Below are positions 50,400 through 62,231 of a DNA stretch of 64,000 nucleotides, piece by piece (position 1 is the first letter of the stretch; every line of letters starts with the position of its first letter). The notes under the pieces were generated by a model. The model had not been told where the DNA came from. It was given only the letters and a program-made list of their open reading frames with translations, and searched no databases. This DNA is from Antiquaquibacter soli (GTDB lineage: Bacteria > Actinomycetota > Actinomycetes > Actinomycetales > Microbacteriaceae). Both the position numbers and the translations under genes were made by a program. The stretch is taken from the NCBI RefSeq assembly GCF_030580675.1, contig NZ_JAUQUB010000002.1:124001-188000 (forward strand). Direction: 5' to 3'.

Positions 50400-51302
50400 T
50401 CAGGCAGTGGGGGCCCGCAGGCGCACCCGCACCGCGATCCCGGCGCACAGGATGACCGCCGCCCCGCCGAGCAGGGTGGACAGCGTCACCGGCTCGCCGA
50501 GCAGCAGTGCAGCCCACATGATGCTCAGCACGGGCTGCACGAGCTGCACCTGGCTGACCTGCGCGATCGGTCCGATCGCGAGACCCCGGTACCAGGCGAA
50601 GAACCCGAGGAACATGCTCACCGCGGCGAGGTACGCAAACGCCGCCCACTCGACCGGGGTGGCGCTCGGCGGGCGCACGGCGGCCGAGACCGCCGTGAGC
50701 ACGGCCATGACGGGGGAGGCGAGCACGAGCGCCCACGAGACCGTCTGCCACGAGCCGAGCTCGCGGGAGAGCATCCCGCCCTCGGCGTAGCCGACCGCGG
50801 CCGCGACGACCGCACCGAACAGGAGCAGGTCGGCGAGGTGCAGTCCGCCGAAGCCGCCGCCCTGGATCGAGGCGAACACCACCGCCGCGACAGCGCCCAC
50901 CCCGGCGAGCACCCAGAACGCGGGCGGCGGATGCTCCCGCCCGCGGATCACGGCGACGATCGCCGTCGTCGCCGGGAGGAGGGCGATGACGACGGCGCCG
51001 TGACTCGCCGGAACGCTCACGAGCGCGAACGAGGTCAGCAGCGGGAAGCCCGCGACGACGCCGCCCGCGATGACGGCCAGCCGCAGCCACTGGCGACCGC
51101 GCGGCAGCGGCTGCCGGGTGATGACGAGGGCGAGCGCGGCGAGCACGGCGGCGACCACAGCGCGGCCGGCGCCGATGAACAGCGGGTCGAGTCCTGCGAC
51201 GGCGATGCGCGTCAGCGGCACGGTGAAGGAGAACGCGAGCACCCCGAGGAAGCCCCAGAGGAGCCCGGAGCGCGCGGGCGTTCCGGGAAGGGTGGAGGGC
51301 AT
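50400..51302 (-). CDS. EamA/DMT-family transporter
   Basis: A 300-residue ten-helix protein with two EamA repeats (LLWGFLGVLAFSFTVPLTRIAV; WAAFAYLAAVSMFLGFFAWYRGLA). Distinct from the EamA protein at 45.9 kb. TAGATT (complement of 51309-51314) is 6 nt before the ATG. Confidence 0.9.
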   Translation of the reverse strand: MPSTLPGTPARSGLLWGFLGVLAFSFTVPLTRIAVAGLDPLFIGAGRAVVAAVLAALALVITRQPLPRGRQWLRLAVIAGGVVAGFPLLTSFALVSVPASHGAVVIALLPATTAIVAVIRGREHPPPAFWVLAGVGAVAAVVFASIQGGGFGGLHLADLLLFGAVVAAAVGYAEGGMLSRELGSWQTVSWALVLASPVMAVLTAVSAAVRPPSATPVEWAAFAYLAAVSMFLGFFAWYRGLAIGPIAQVSQVQLVQPVLSIMWAALLLGEPVTLSTLLGGAAVILCAGIAVRVRLRAPTA

Positions 51303-51361
51303 CCCCCGAATCTAGGCAGCCGGCGCGAGACGGGTCGACGGCCACTTCGCGCCGGGTGGCC

Positions 51362-52792
51362 TCAACCTCCGACGACCCGCGCGTAGGTCTGCGCGAGCAT
51401 CCCGCGCTCCACCTTGCCCATGCGGTTGCGCGGGATCTCCGACACCGCCCAGTAGGCGGTCGGATGCCCGACCGGCAGCAGCTCGCGGAGCCTGCGGTCC
51501 AGGGCGCGCAGGTCGACTCCCGGGCGCCCGACGACGGCGAGGCCGAGCTCGGCGCGGCCCGACGCCCGCTCGACGGGGAAGGCCGCCGCATCCGTCACTC
51601 CGGGGAAGGACCGCGCGAGTTCGTCGACCCGGTCGGGGTCGACCTTGAGCCCGCCGATGTTGACGATCTCGGATGCGCGCCCGCTGAGCCGCACGGACCC
51701 GTCCGCGTCGATCGACGCGAGGTCGCCCGGGACGAACCAGCCGCCAGGGAACTCCGCCACGGTGCCGTTCTCGAGGTAGCCCGACACCATTCCGGGCCCC
51801 CGGTAGCGCAGGGTCCCCTCGACGCCCGGGGCGACGGGCATGCCCGACTCGTCGACGACCTGCAGCTCGAACCCCGGCAGCACCGAGCCGACGTTCGCCG
51901 AGTCCTCGTCGTCGAGCATCCTCGACGTCATTCCGCCGCCCTCGGTCGAGCCGTAGACGATGCGGATCGGCACGGCCAGGAGCTCGCGGATGCGGCGCAG
52001 CAGCGCGGGGCCGGGAGCGGCGCCGGCCATCCGGACCTCCTCGAGCGCCGGCAGCTGGATGCCGGATTCCTCCACCACGTCGAGCGCGGTCGCGAGCTGC
52101 TGGGGCGAGCCGGCGAGAACCCGGATGCCGTCGTCGGCGGCGAAGCGCAGCACCTCGGCGTCGATGCGGTCCACGGCGCGGAACGCCTCCCCGTGCCGCA
52201 GTGCGGCGACGGCGGTGTGGAATCCGCCGGTCGTGGAGAGCGGCATGAAGTCGAGCTCGGGGCGGGCATCCGTCCAGTAGGCGTCGAGGCCGAGGCGGCG
52301 GTGCTCGAACGCGTTCGCGGCGTAGGCGGCCGCTCGCGGGGTGCCCGTGGTGCCGCTCGTCATCATCAGGCGGACGATCGAGTCCGGGCGCGGGTAGTCG
52401 ACGAGCGTGTCGGCACCGGATGCGGCTGCCGTCGCCCCGGCGAGCCACAGGTCGTCCACCGCGAGCATGATCGGCGCGAGGCCGCGCGAGGCGCCCGGAG
52501 ACGAGATGAGCGCGTCCGGCTGCAGCGTGCCGAGACCCGGCACGCCGCGCACGGACACCGATCGCGTGGCGATGCGGAGGAGGGCGAGGTCGACGATCCA
52601 CTCGAGGGCGGCGGGAAGGTCGAGGGCGACGACGTGGCGGGGCGTCACCCCCTCGCCGCGAAGGCGCTCGGCGACGGCGAGAGTGAGGTCGCGCAGCTCC
52701 CCGAACGAGTAGCGACCGCGCGGCGTGGAGATCGCGGTCACCGCGGGGCGTTCGGCGGCGTGCCGGTCGAGGTCGGCGAGGGGCGAGATCAC
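51362..52792 (-). CDS. AMP-binding (acyl-CoA synthetase-like) enzyme
   Basis: A 476-residue ANL-superfamily adenylating enzyme. The P-loop MMTSGTTGTPRAA, the VYGSTEGGG motif, the hinge region PGDLASIDADGSVRLSGR and the catalytic Lys in NRMGKVERG are present. It is slightly short for an acyl-CoA synthetase and close in size to MenE-type ligases, but there are no menaquinone genes nearby. The acid substrate is unknown. GTG start with TAGGGT 7 nt upstream. Confidence 0.85.
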   Translation of the reverse strand: MISPLADLDRHAAERPAVTAISTPRGRYSFGELRDLTLAVAERLRGEGVTPRHVVALDLPAALEWIVDLALLRIATRSVSVRGVPGLGTLQPDALISSPGASRGLAPIMLAVDDLWLAGATAAASGADTLVDYPRPDSIVRLMMTSGTTGTPRAAAYAANAFEHRRLGLDAYWTDARPELDFMPLSTTGGFHTAVAALRHGEAFRAVDRIDAEVLRFAADDGIRVLAGSPQQLATALDVVEESGIQLPALEEVRMAGAAPGPALLRRIRELLAVPIRIVYGSTEGGGMTSRMLDDEDSANVGSVLPGFELQVVDESGMPVAPGVEGTLRYRGPGMVSGYLENGTVAEFPGGWFVPGDLASIDADGSVRLSGRASEIVNIGGLKVDPDRVDELARSFPGVTDAAAFPVERASGRAELGLAVVGRPGVDLRALDRRLRELLPVGHPTAYWAVSEIPRNRMGKVERGMLAQTYARVVGG

Positions 52793-52912
52793 GACACCGA
52801 CCCTAGGACATTAATAGTGAGCAGCAGTCGCGCTGAGGGTAGACGAGGCCGTAGACTGTGCCCACATTCCGCAACGCCATCGCCCGGGACACCGGGCTTT
52901 CAGGAGCCACTC

Positions 52913-54253
52913 GTGACCACCGCCACCTCGACCCCTGGTCAGTCCTTCCTCCGCCGCCGCAGCACGCGCGTCGCCCTCGGCCTCGCGTCGGTCGCCGGCT
53001 TCACGCTCCTCGGCACCGCCCCGGCCCTCGCGGCCGAGGCGAGCGACTGCACGGCCGGCAACACCGTGGATGCGGGTGCCGGGGGCACGCGCGCGGACAT
53101 CCAGACCCTCCTCGACGCGGACACGGCGGTCATCTGCCTCAGCGGCACCTTCGACGTGGACACGACCCTGACCGCCGATTACGGCGTCACGCTCTTCGGC
53201 CTCTCGGGCGCGGTGCTCGACGGCGGCGGGGACACGCAGATCTTCTCCAACTCGACGACCGACACGACGACCGTGCAGAACATCACGTTCCAGAACGGCT
53301 ACGTCGACGGCGACGGCGGGGCGATCAACGCCTACGCGGTCGTCGCGCTCGACTCGAGCTTCATCGACAACGAGGCGGAGGGCGATGGCGGGGCGATCTA
53401 CTCGTACGCCACGATCGCGGAACGCTCGACCTTCGACGGCAACCTCGGCGACTTCGGTGGCGCGGTGTTCGGCCAGTACTCGGTCGAGGCGACGGACTCC
53501 ACGTTCACCGCGAACGAGGCGCAGTACGGCGGCGCGATCTTCACGTACGGCGTCGCGACCGCGACCGCCTCGACCTTCGCCGACAACGGCGCGGAGTCGG
53601 GCGGCGCGATCCTCGCCGACGAGGAGGTGCAGATCGAGAACTCCACGTTCGTGAGCAACTCGGCCGGTCTCGGCGGTGCCGTGCTCGGCGGCTCCGGCCA
53701 GGTCATCCAGTCGACGTTCCTGGAGAACGGCGCAGCCGACGCCGAGTCCGTCTACGCCTGGGACGGCAACATCGACGTGCGCGGCAACATCTTCGCCGGC
53801 TCGGCGGGCGGCGTGGCTCAGGTCGGCGCCGACGACGAGGACACCGTCACCGACCTCGGCGGCAACATCTTCACGACCTCCGAGGCGACCGAGTCCGAGC
53901 TCACCGACGTGCAGGCCAGCACGCTCTTCGAGATCTCCACGGCCCTCATCTTCGACGGCGCCGAGCTCGCCGACAACGGCGGACCGACGCAGACGGTCGC
54001 GCTCTACGCGCAGAGCCCCGCGGTGGATGCCGTGCCCGCCGGTTCGCCCTCGGTCGACGTCGACCAGCGCGGGGTGGCCCGCGGCGCCGTGTCCGACGCC
54101 GGCGCCTACGAGTTCGTCGCGGCGATCGCGCCCGACAAGCCCGCGCTCGCCGCGACCGGTTCCTCGGTCTCCGGGTGGGTCGCCGGTGCCGCGGGCGCGC
54201 TGCTCGCCGCCGGTGCCGTGGCGATCGCCGCGGTGCGTCGCCGCCGCGCGTAG
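52913..54253 (+). CDS. LAXTG-anchored beta-helix surface protein
   Basis: A 446-residue surface protein. Residues 1-40 are a signal peptide ending ALAAE. The middle is a right-handed parallel beta-helix with repeating DGGAIN, DGGAIYS, FGGAVFG, YGGAIFT and SGGAIL units, as in polymorphic outer-membrane-like repeats. A choice-of-anchor Q-like region follows (DNGGPTQTVAL, AVDAVP, DAGAYEF). The end is LAATG (412-416), helix and RRRR tail, a class E sortase signal. The GTG at 52913 with CAGGAG 6 nt upstream is chosen over upstream open frame that overlaps the minus-strand gene. Confidence 0.85.
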   Translation: MTTATSTPGQSFLRRRSTRVALGLASVAGFTLLGTAPALAAEASDCTAGNTVDAGAGGTRADIQTLLDADTAVICLSGTFDVDTTLTADYGVTLFGLSGAVLDGGGDTQIFSNSTTDTTTVQNITFQNGYVDGDGGAINAYAVVALDSSFIDNEAEGDGGAIYSYATIAERSTFDGNLGDFGGAVFGQYSVEATDSTFTANEAQYGGAIFTYGVATATASTFADNGAESGGAILADEEVQIENSTFVSNSAGLGGAVLGGSGQVIQSTFLENGAADAESVYAWDGNIDVRGNIFAGSAGGVAQVGADDEDTVTDLGGNIFTTSEATESELTDVQASTLFEISTALIFDGAELADNGGPTQTVALYAQSPAVDAVPAGSPSVDVDQRGVARGAVSDAGAYEFVAAIAPDKPALAATGSSVSGWVAGAAGALLAAGAVAIAAVRRRRA

Positions 54254-54322
54254 CTCGGTCGCCATTTCGGCGGGCGGCGGGTGCCGCGGCGCCCGCCGTG
54301 TGCCGGAAAGCGTGCCAGATCG

Positions 54323-54739
54323 TCAGTCGCGGGCGGGCAGGAGCACGTGCATCCCGGTCGCGCCCTCCGTCGTGAACCCCAGGCTCTCGTAGACGCCCTC
54401 TGCGTCGGAGCTCGCGAACAGGCCGACGAACGCGGGCCGCGTCGCCGTCGCCGCCACCCAGGTCACGAGCCGGGCGGTCAGCTCCGACGCGATGCCGTCC
54501 CCTTCGTGGTCGGGATGCACGACGACGTCCTGCACGTAGTAGTAGTGCACTCCGTCGCCGACGAGCCGGGCCATCCCCACCACCTCGCCGTCCCGGACGG
54601 CGACCGCGCCGCGCACCGAGGCGCGCAACGACGCCTCGAGCACCGACTCGTCGATGTGGTCGCTCCACCCCACCGAGTCGCGAAGGGCGCGGTGCTCCTC
54701 GGCGGTCGCCACCCGGTCGATGATCTCGAACGTCGCCAT
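54323..54739 (-). CDS. GNAT-family N-acetyltransferase
   Basis: A 138-residue GNAT enzyme. The acetyl-CoA binding loop is VVVHPDHEGDGIASELTARL (about residues 70-90), and FASSDAEGVYESLGF is the following conserved helix. The substrate is unknown. GGAGG precedes the ATG. Confidence 0.88.
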   Translation of the reverse strand: MATFEIIDRVATAEEHRALRDSVGWSDHIDESVLEASLRASVRGAVAVRDGEVVGMARLVGDGVHYYYVQDVVVHPDHEGDGIASELTARLVTWVAATATRPAFVGLFASSDAEGVYESLGFTTEGATGMHVLLPARD

Positions 54740-54882
54740 ACCTCCAGGGCACCAGACGCGGCGCGTGCCGCCAAGTGCTTGACACGGGCTCCGGGGCGCC
54801 TGTCAAGCCCTCGGCTCGCTCGTCGCACCCGGCCTACAGTCGACCTGGGCGGTCAGTGTCGACCGCGGCAAGGGGATCGATC

Positions 54883-55137
54883 ATGCAGGGATTGGACAAG
54901 CACGCCGAGGATCGGCGAACCGGATTGCACTGGATGCCCGTGAGCGGAGTACAACCCGTCGCCTACGTCGCGCGGCTCGACGACCGGCCGCTCGCGATTC
55001 TCGAGTTCGTGCCGGGGGCGGGGTTCCGGATGACCGCGTGCTCGGGCGAGGCGCTCGGGGTGTTCGAGACCGCGGAGGAGGCTTCGCGCGTGCTGCGGTC
55101 GTGGGCGTCGCGGGCCCGGGAGCGCGCGACGGCGTAG
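54883..55137 (+). CDS. Small hypothetical protein
   Basis: An 84-residue, possibly mixed alpha/beta protein (YVARLDDRPLAILEFVPGAGFRMTACSGEALGVFETAEEASRVLRSW) with no recognised family. Start ATG at 54883 follows AAGGGGA. An upstream TGTCAAGCCCT motif (54801) matches that of two other genes here. Confidence 0.65.
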   Translation: MQGLDKHAEDRRTGLHWMPVSGVQPVAYVARLDDRPLAILEFVPGAGFRMTACSGEALGVFETAEEASRVLRSWASRARERATA

Positions 55138-55216
55138 CCGGGATGCCCGCCCCGGTCGCTACACTGACGGCAGTCAGCATCACCCCAGGAGCCGTCATGA
55201 CCAGAGTGAGCACGCC

Positions 55217-56029
55217 GTGACCGACGATCGCCCGGTCTGGGTGCTGGGCGGCGGCGGCGTCGCCGGGATCGCCTGGGAGACGGGCATCCTGGCCGGCCTC
55301 GCCGACGAGGGCGTCGTCATCGCGCCGGATTCCGTCGTGATCGGCACGAGCGCGGGCGCCGTCGTCGGCGCGCAGGTGACGAGCGGGACATCCCTTGAGG
55401 AGCTGTACGCCGTGCAGGTCGCGAACGACCCGCGAGAGGTGTCGCCGAACCTGTCGGCCGGCTCGCTGCTTAAGCTCGCGACCGCGGGCAAGCGGATCGG
55501 TCGGCTCGCCCTCGACGCGAAGATCGACGACCCCGGTCGCCACCTCCGCATCATCGCCGACCGGCTTCCGGTGCACGACTGGCCGGCGATCGATCTGCGG
55601 CTGACCGCGTTCGACGCGGAGTCGGGCGAGTTCCGAGTGTTCACCCGCGATGACGGGGTGGCGCTCGTCGACGCGGTCGCGGCGAGTTCGGCCATCCCGC
55701 TGTCGATGGCGCCCGTGCAGATCCAGGGCAGGCACTACATCGATGGGGGAATGCGCTCGGCGATCAACGCCGATCTCGCTCCGGGGGCCGGGCCGGTCGT
55801 GGTGCTCGCCCCGTCGACGGCATCGTTCGGCTCGGGGGTGTCCTTCGAGAAGCAGCGGGCGGCGCTCGGGGGCCGCCGCGTGACGGTGATCGAGCGGGAT
55901 GCCCCATCCAAGGCCGCGCAGGGCCGCAAGCTCATGGACCGCAGCGTCGTCCCCGCTGTCGTGGCCGCGGGGCGGGCGCAGGGCCGTGCCGAAGCCGCCC
56001 GCGTGCGAGTTGCACTAGCGGGTCAATAG
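55217..56029 (+). CDS. Patatin-like phospholipase family protein
   Basis: A 270-residue patatin-like hydrolase. The oxyanion loop VLGGGGVAGIAWETG, the nucleophile Ser in IGTSAGAVVG (about residue 44) and the Asp of the dyad in YIDGGMRS are present, so it should be an active lipid acyl hydrolase. It is cytoplasmic. It ends just before the TetR operator, so repressor binding would lie within its 3' end. Confidence 0.88.
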   Translation: MTDDRPVWVLGGGGVAGIAWETGILAGLADEGVVIAPDSVVIGTSAGAVVGAQVTSGTSLEELYAVQVANDPREVSPNLSAGSLLKLATAGKRIGRLALDAKIDDPGRHLRIIADRLPVHDWPAIDLRLTAFDAESGEFRVFTRDDGVALVDAVAASSAIPLSMAPVQIQGRHYIDGGMRSAINADLAPGAGPVVVLAPSTASFGSGVSFEKQRAALGGRRVTVIERDAPSKAAQGRKLMDRSVVPAVVAAGRAQGRAEAARVRVALAGQ

Positions 56030-56045
56030 TGCAAAACTGCACTAT

Positions 56046-56060
<15 letters not shown>
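56011..56060. promoter_or_regulatory. TetR-type operator cluster
   Basis: A perfect inverted repeat ATAGTGCA-AAAC-TGCACTAT (56026-56045) is flanked by half-sites TGCACTA (56011-56017) and ATAGTGCA (56053-56060), spanning the regulator start region. This should be the autoregulatory site of the TetR/MFS pair. Confidence 0.8.
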
Positions 56061-58306
<2,246 letters not shown>

Positions 58307-58315
58307 CAGCGCGGG

Positions 58316-58672
58316 CTACGCGATGTACAGCTTGCGGAGCGTCTCCGTGATGTGCCACGTGGTGTGCATCCCCGCCGTCAAGCGCACGACGGAGCCCGGG
58401 CGCAGCGTGATCGGCTCGAGCAGAGGCATGTCGAAGCGCACCGTGCCGTGACCCGCGAGCACGACGAACACCTCGTCGACCTCCACGTCGGAGGCCGTGC
58501 CGGGGGTCATCTCCCACACCCCGATCTCGGGCGGACCGTCGACGAGCACGGCGTAGCCCGTCGTCGGCGAACCCGCCACGACCTGCTCGGCGGCGACCGG
58601 TTCGTGCTCCAGGGGTAGCGCGAGCGCGTCGAGGAGGAGTCCGGGATGCAGCGGGCCGAGGTCGACGGTCAT
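58316..58672 (-). CDS. Cupin-domain protein
   Basis: A 118-residue single cupin (DUF861/ureidoglycine-aminohydrolase-like type): IGVWEMTPGTASDVEVDEVFVVLAGHGTVRF and LRPGSVVRLTAGMHTTWHITETLRKLY. The conserved Glu and His positions that bind metal are partly kept. It overlaps the FAD oxidoreductase gene by 4 bp; the two probably act on the same amine or amino acid. Confidence 0.85.
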   Translation of the reverse strand: MTVDLGPLHPGLLLDALALPLEHEPVAAEQVVAGSPTTGYAVLVDGPPEIGVWEMTPGTASDVEVDEVFVVLAGHGTVRFDMPLLEPITLRPGSVVRLTAGMHTTWHITETLRKLYIA

Positions 58673-60069
58673 GAGTCGAAGCCTAGGCCCAGGGCATCCA
58701 GGGTCCTCAGCAGCGCGTTGCGGCGGCCCTGGTTGTGGTCGGCGCGGTCGAGGGAGAGCCGCGTGAGCTGGATGCCGATGGATGCCGCGGGCTCGGGCGG
58801 GAAGGGCAGCGGCCGCTCGCGCACCATCCTCAGCCGCGTGCGCTCCGTCGTGAGCCCCTCGAGCTGGTCGAGCATGACCTCGGCGGCGAAGCGGGTGGCC
58901 GCGACGCCGAGGCCGGTGAAGCCGGCGGCGTAGGCGACCGAGCCTCCGCGCGCGGTGCCGAAGAACGCGCAAAACCGCGTGCTCGTGTCGATGACACCGG
59001 CCCAACGGTGGCTGAACCGCACTCCCGCGAGCTGGGGGAACGTCGTGAAGAAGTGCGACGCGAGGCGCTGGAAGCTCGCGGGTCGATCCTCGTAGGCGGG
59101 CCGGATGCGCCCTCCCGCGTGGTACACCGCGTCGTAGCCGCCGAACAGGATGCGGTTGTCGGCGGACAGCCGGTAGTAGTGGAACTGGTTGGCCTGGTCG
59201 GCGAGGCCCTGGCGGTGGCGCCAGCCGATCGAGTCGAGCTGGGCATCCGTCAACGGCTCGGTCATGAGCACGTAGTCGTAGACGGGCACCGTCATGAGCC
59301 GGTTGCGCTTGAGGAGCGACGGGAACGCGTTCGTCGCGAGCGCGATGCGCGCCGCTCGTACGCTGCCGCGGTCGGTGCGCACGACGCCGGCGTCGATCGA
59401 GCGCACGAGGGAGCGCTCGAAGAGCTCGACGCCGAGCTCGGCGGCGACGCGCGCGAGCTCCCCGGCGAGCTTGCCCGGGTGCACGAGGGCCGTCGACCGC
59501 GTGTCCCAGCGCCCCGCGAGATAGGTGGGGGAGGCGAGTTCCGACTGCACCGCGGCGTGGTCGAGGTAGATGCTGTCGGCCGTGCTCGGCCCCGCGATCC
59601 ACTCGAGCTCGTGGGGCTCGAGGGCGACGGTGAGAGTTCCGGTGCGCTCGAAGTCGCAATCGAGGCCGTAGCGCTCGACCGCCTCCTCGATCGCGTCGAG
59701 GTTCTCGGCGCCGAGTTCATCGAGCCGGTCGAGCTCCTCCGGCCAGCGGCGCTGCCCGTTGGCCTCGCCGTGCGTGAGGCTCGCCTCCACGAAGCCGCCG
59801 TTGCGGCCCGAGGCGGCCCAGCCGATCGTGCGCGCCTCGAGCACGACGACACGCCGCCCCGGGTCGCGCTCCTTGGCCCGGATCGCCGTCCACAGCCCCG
59901 TGTAGCCGCCGCCGACGACGACGAGGTCGGCGGCGAGGTCGCCGGAGAGGTGGGGATGACGCGCGCCCGGGGCATCCTCGAGCCAGAAGACCGCGTGCCT
60001 GCTGCCCGCGAGCGACTCGGCGACGAGGACAGGGTCAGGGGCGAGGCGCTCGAATACCGTCTCGTGCAT
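58669..60069 (-). CDS. FAD-dependent amine/amino-acid oxidoreductase (DAO family)
   Basis: A 466-residue flavoprotein similar to gamma-glutamylputrescine oxidase (PuuB). The FAD-binding motif VVVGGGYTGLWTAIRAKE (about residues 50-67) and the GGFVEASLTHGEANGQ and AYAAGFTGLGVAATRFAAEVM blocks are family traits. It would oxidise an amine with O2. TAGCAT lies 6 nt before the ATG. The following cupin gene is translationally coupled. Confidence 0.85.
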   Translation of the reverse strand: MHETVFERLAPDPVLVAESLAGSRHAVFWLEDAPGARHPHLSGDLAADLVVVGGGYTGLWTAIRAKERDPGRRVVVLEARTIGWAASGRNGGFVEASLTHGEANGQRRWPEELDRLDELGAENLDAIEEAVERYGLDCDFERTGTLTVALEPHELEWIAGPSTADSIYLDHAAVQSELASPTYLAGRWDTRSTALVHPGKLAGELARVAAELGVELFERSLVRSIDAGVVRTDRGSVRAARIALATNAFPSLLKRNRLMTVPVYDYVLMTEPLTDAQLDSIGWRHRQGLADQANQFHYYRLSADNRILFGGYDAVYHAGGRIRPAYEDRPASFQRLASHFFTTFPQLAGVRFSHRWAGVIDTSTRFCAFFGTARGGSVAYAAGFTGLGVAATRFAAEVMLDQLEGLTTERTRLRMVRERPLPFPPEPAASIGIQLTRLSLDRADHNQGRRNALLRTLDALGLGFDS

Positions 60070-60101
60070 GGCTCGATGCTAGGGGCGGCCCGGCCGTCGC
60101 G

Positions 60102-60374
60102 TCACGAGGGGGAGTCGAAGTCGATCCAGTCGAGGTCGAAGTCGATCGTCCCGGTCCGCCGCGCATCGCGGGGCTCGATGGGCTCGACGGGCTCGATGAG
60201 CACCGGTGTGGCGGGGGTGACGAGCACGTCGAGCCCCTGCCCGTCGAGCGGGACGTGCACGAAGTCCCCGCCCGAGCGCACCGCTTCGACGATGGAGGCG
60301 GCGAGGGCGTCCTTAGTCTCAGCGTCCTTCAGCACGTACGGGTTGTTGCTGATGACCAGTCGGTGGTAGCCCAT
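60102..60374 (-). CDS. Small hypothetical protein
   Basis: A 90-residue soluble protein, beginning MGYHRLVISNNPYVLKDAET and ending in an acidic stretch (DFDLDWIDFDSPS). No family recognised. It may encode a conserved actinobacterial small protein; the good N-terminal half composition and position between operons support a real gene. Confidence 0.55.
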   Translation of the reverse strand: MGYHRLVISNNPYVLKDAETKDALAASIVEAVRSGGDFVHVPLDGQGLDVLVTPATPVLIEPVEPIEPRDARRTGTIDFDLDWIDFDSPS

Positions 60375-60491
60375 GAGGCCTCCAATCGGGCGGTAGACCA
60401 GCAGCTTAATCCGCGTATGGCTGCCGAATCACGGGGTTGATTCGTTACGTGAGAAGAGGCAATATGCCGACCGGGACACCTGCGGGACCGA

Positions 60492-62231
60492 CTATGCCTC
60501 GGTCGACATGATCACGGCCGCCCGTTCGGGCAGGTCGACGGCGCCCGCGACGATGCGCGCATCCTCGACCGTCGCGATCAGAGCTGTCGCGCCTTGGGGC
60601 ACCGGTACGCGGCGCGGCGCCCGCGCGAGGTTGAGGGCGATCGAGACGCCCGGCCGGTCGACGCGGATCCAGCGCTCGCTCTCGTCGAACTCGACGTCGA
60701 TCGACGCGAACGACGGGTCCGTGAGCCCGGGATGCTCCCGCCGCAGCCGAACGAGCTGCCGGTACAGCTCGAGGAGGTGCTCGTGCCCCGGCATCCCGAG
60801 CTCGCTCCAGTCGAGCCGCGACCGCTCGAACGTCGCCGGGTCCTGGGGGTCGGGCACCACGTCGGGATCCCAGCCCATCCTCTCGAACTCCGCGATGCGC
60901 CCCTCGGCGGTCGCCTCTCCGAGCTCGGGCTCGGGGTGCGAGGTGAAGAACTGCCAGGGTGTGCCCGCGCCCCACTCCTCGCCCATGAAGATCATGGGCG
61001 TGTAGGGCGACAGCACGGTGAGGACCGCGGCGAGGGCGAGATCGCGGCCGTCCAGGGTCGCCGTCAGCCGGTCGCCGACGGCGCGGTTGCCGATCTGGTC
61101 GTGATCCTGCGTGAAGGTCACGAGCGCCCACGTGGGGGTCGACTCCCGGTCGATCGGGCGGCCGTGCTCGCGCTCCCGGAACGAGGACCACGTGCCGTCG
61201 TGGAAGAAGCCCGACCGCACCGTCTTCGCGAGGGCGGCGAGCGGCTCGAAGTCTGCGTAGTAGCCCGTCGTCTCGCCGGTGAGGGCGACGTGCGCGGCGT
61301 GATGGTAGTCGTCGCACCACTGCGCGGTCATCCCGAGGCCGCCGTCGGCGACGGGCGTGATCATCGCGGGGTCGTTGAGGTCGGACTCGGCGATGAGCGT
61401 CAACGGTCGGCCGAGCTCCTCGGCGAGCGCATCGACCGCCTCGCTGAGCTCCGCGAGGAGGTGCCGCTCGCTCGAGTCGCGCAGCGCGTGCACCGCGTCC
61501 AGCCGCAGGCCGTCGGCGCCGAAGTCGCGCAGCCACATCAGGGCGTTGTCGAGGATGAACCGGCGCACGGTCTCGGAGCCCTCGCCGTCGAGGTTCACCG
61601 ACTGCCCCCACGTGTTGGCGCTGCCGTCGTCGAGGTACGGCCCGAACCGCGGCAGGTAGTTGCCGCTCGGCCCGAGGTGGTTGTAGACGACGTCCTGGAT
61701 GACGCCGAGACCGCGCTCGTGGCACGCGTCGACGAAGCGCTGGTAGGCCTCCGGTCCGCCGTAGGTGTGCTGAACGGCGAACCAGCCGACTCCGTCGTAG
61801 CCCCAGTTGTGCGTGCCGTTGAAGGAGTTGACCGGCAGCGGCTCCACGAAGTCGACCCCGAGGTCGACGAGGTGGTCGAGCCGCTCGATCGCCGAATCGA
61901 GGGTGCCGCCGGGCGTGAACGTGCCGACGTGCAGCTCGTACAGCACCGCGCCCTGAATCGAGCGGCCGTCCCACGGCGCGGGCGGTCGCGGAGCCCACGT
62001 CCGGGAGAGGCCGTGGACGCCGGTCGGCTGCTCGAGGGAGCGCGGGTCGGGCACGGGGGTCTCCTCGTCGTCGAGCAGGAAGCCGTACTCGAGGCCGGGC
62101 ATCCACTCGACGGGCTCGGCGGGATGCCACCAGCCGGCGCTCTCCCGCTGCATGTCGACCACCCGCCCGCCGACCTGCAGCCGCACCCGCTGCGGCCGCG
62201 GCGCCCACACCTCGAACGGGCCGCGGGCCAT
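60492..62231 (-). CDS. treZ: Malto-oligosyltrehalose trehalohydrolase
   Basis: A 579-residue GH13 enzyme that releases trehalose from the maltooligosyl-trehalose made by TreY. An N-terminal CBM48-like domain ([17 protein letters not shown]) is followed by the barrel, with nucleophile Asp in LRLDAVHAL, acid/base Glu in LIAESDLND, and the [12 protein letters not shown] motif that marks TreZ. The ATG at 62231 overlaps the treY stop (ATGA); longer starts are rejected. TreY-TreZ gives trehalose from glycogen. Confidence 0.95.
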   Translation of the reverse strand: MARGPFEVWAPRPQRVRLQVGGRVVDMQRESAGWWHPAEPVEWMPGLEYGFLLDDEETPVPDPRSLEQPTGVHGLSRTWAPRPPAPWDGRSIQGAVLYELHVGTFTPGGTLDSAIERLDHLVDLGVDFVEPLPVNSFNGTHNWGYDGVGWFAVQHTYGGPEAYQRFVDACHERGLGVIQDVVYNHLGPSGNYLPRFGPYLDDGSANTWGQSVNLDGEGSETVRRFILDNALMWLRDFGADGLRLDAVHALRDSSERHLLAELSEAVDALAEELGRPLTLIAESDLNDPAMITPVADGGLGMTAQWCDDYHHAAHVALTGETTGYYADFEPLAALAKTVRSGFFHDGTWSSFREREHGRPIDRESTPTWALVTFTQDHDQIGNRAVGDRLTATLDGRDLALAAVLTVLSPYTPMIFMGEEWGAGTPWQFFTSHPEPELGEATAEGRIAEFERMGWDPDVVPDPQDPATFERSRLDWSELGMPGHEHLLELYRQLVRLRREHPGLTDPSFASIDVEFDESERWIRVDRPGVSIALNLARAPRRVPVPQGATALIATVEDARIVAGAVDLPERAAVIMSTEA

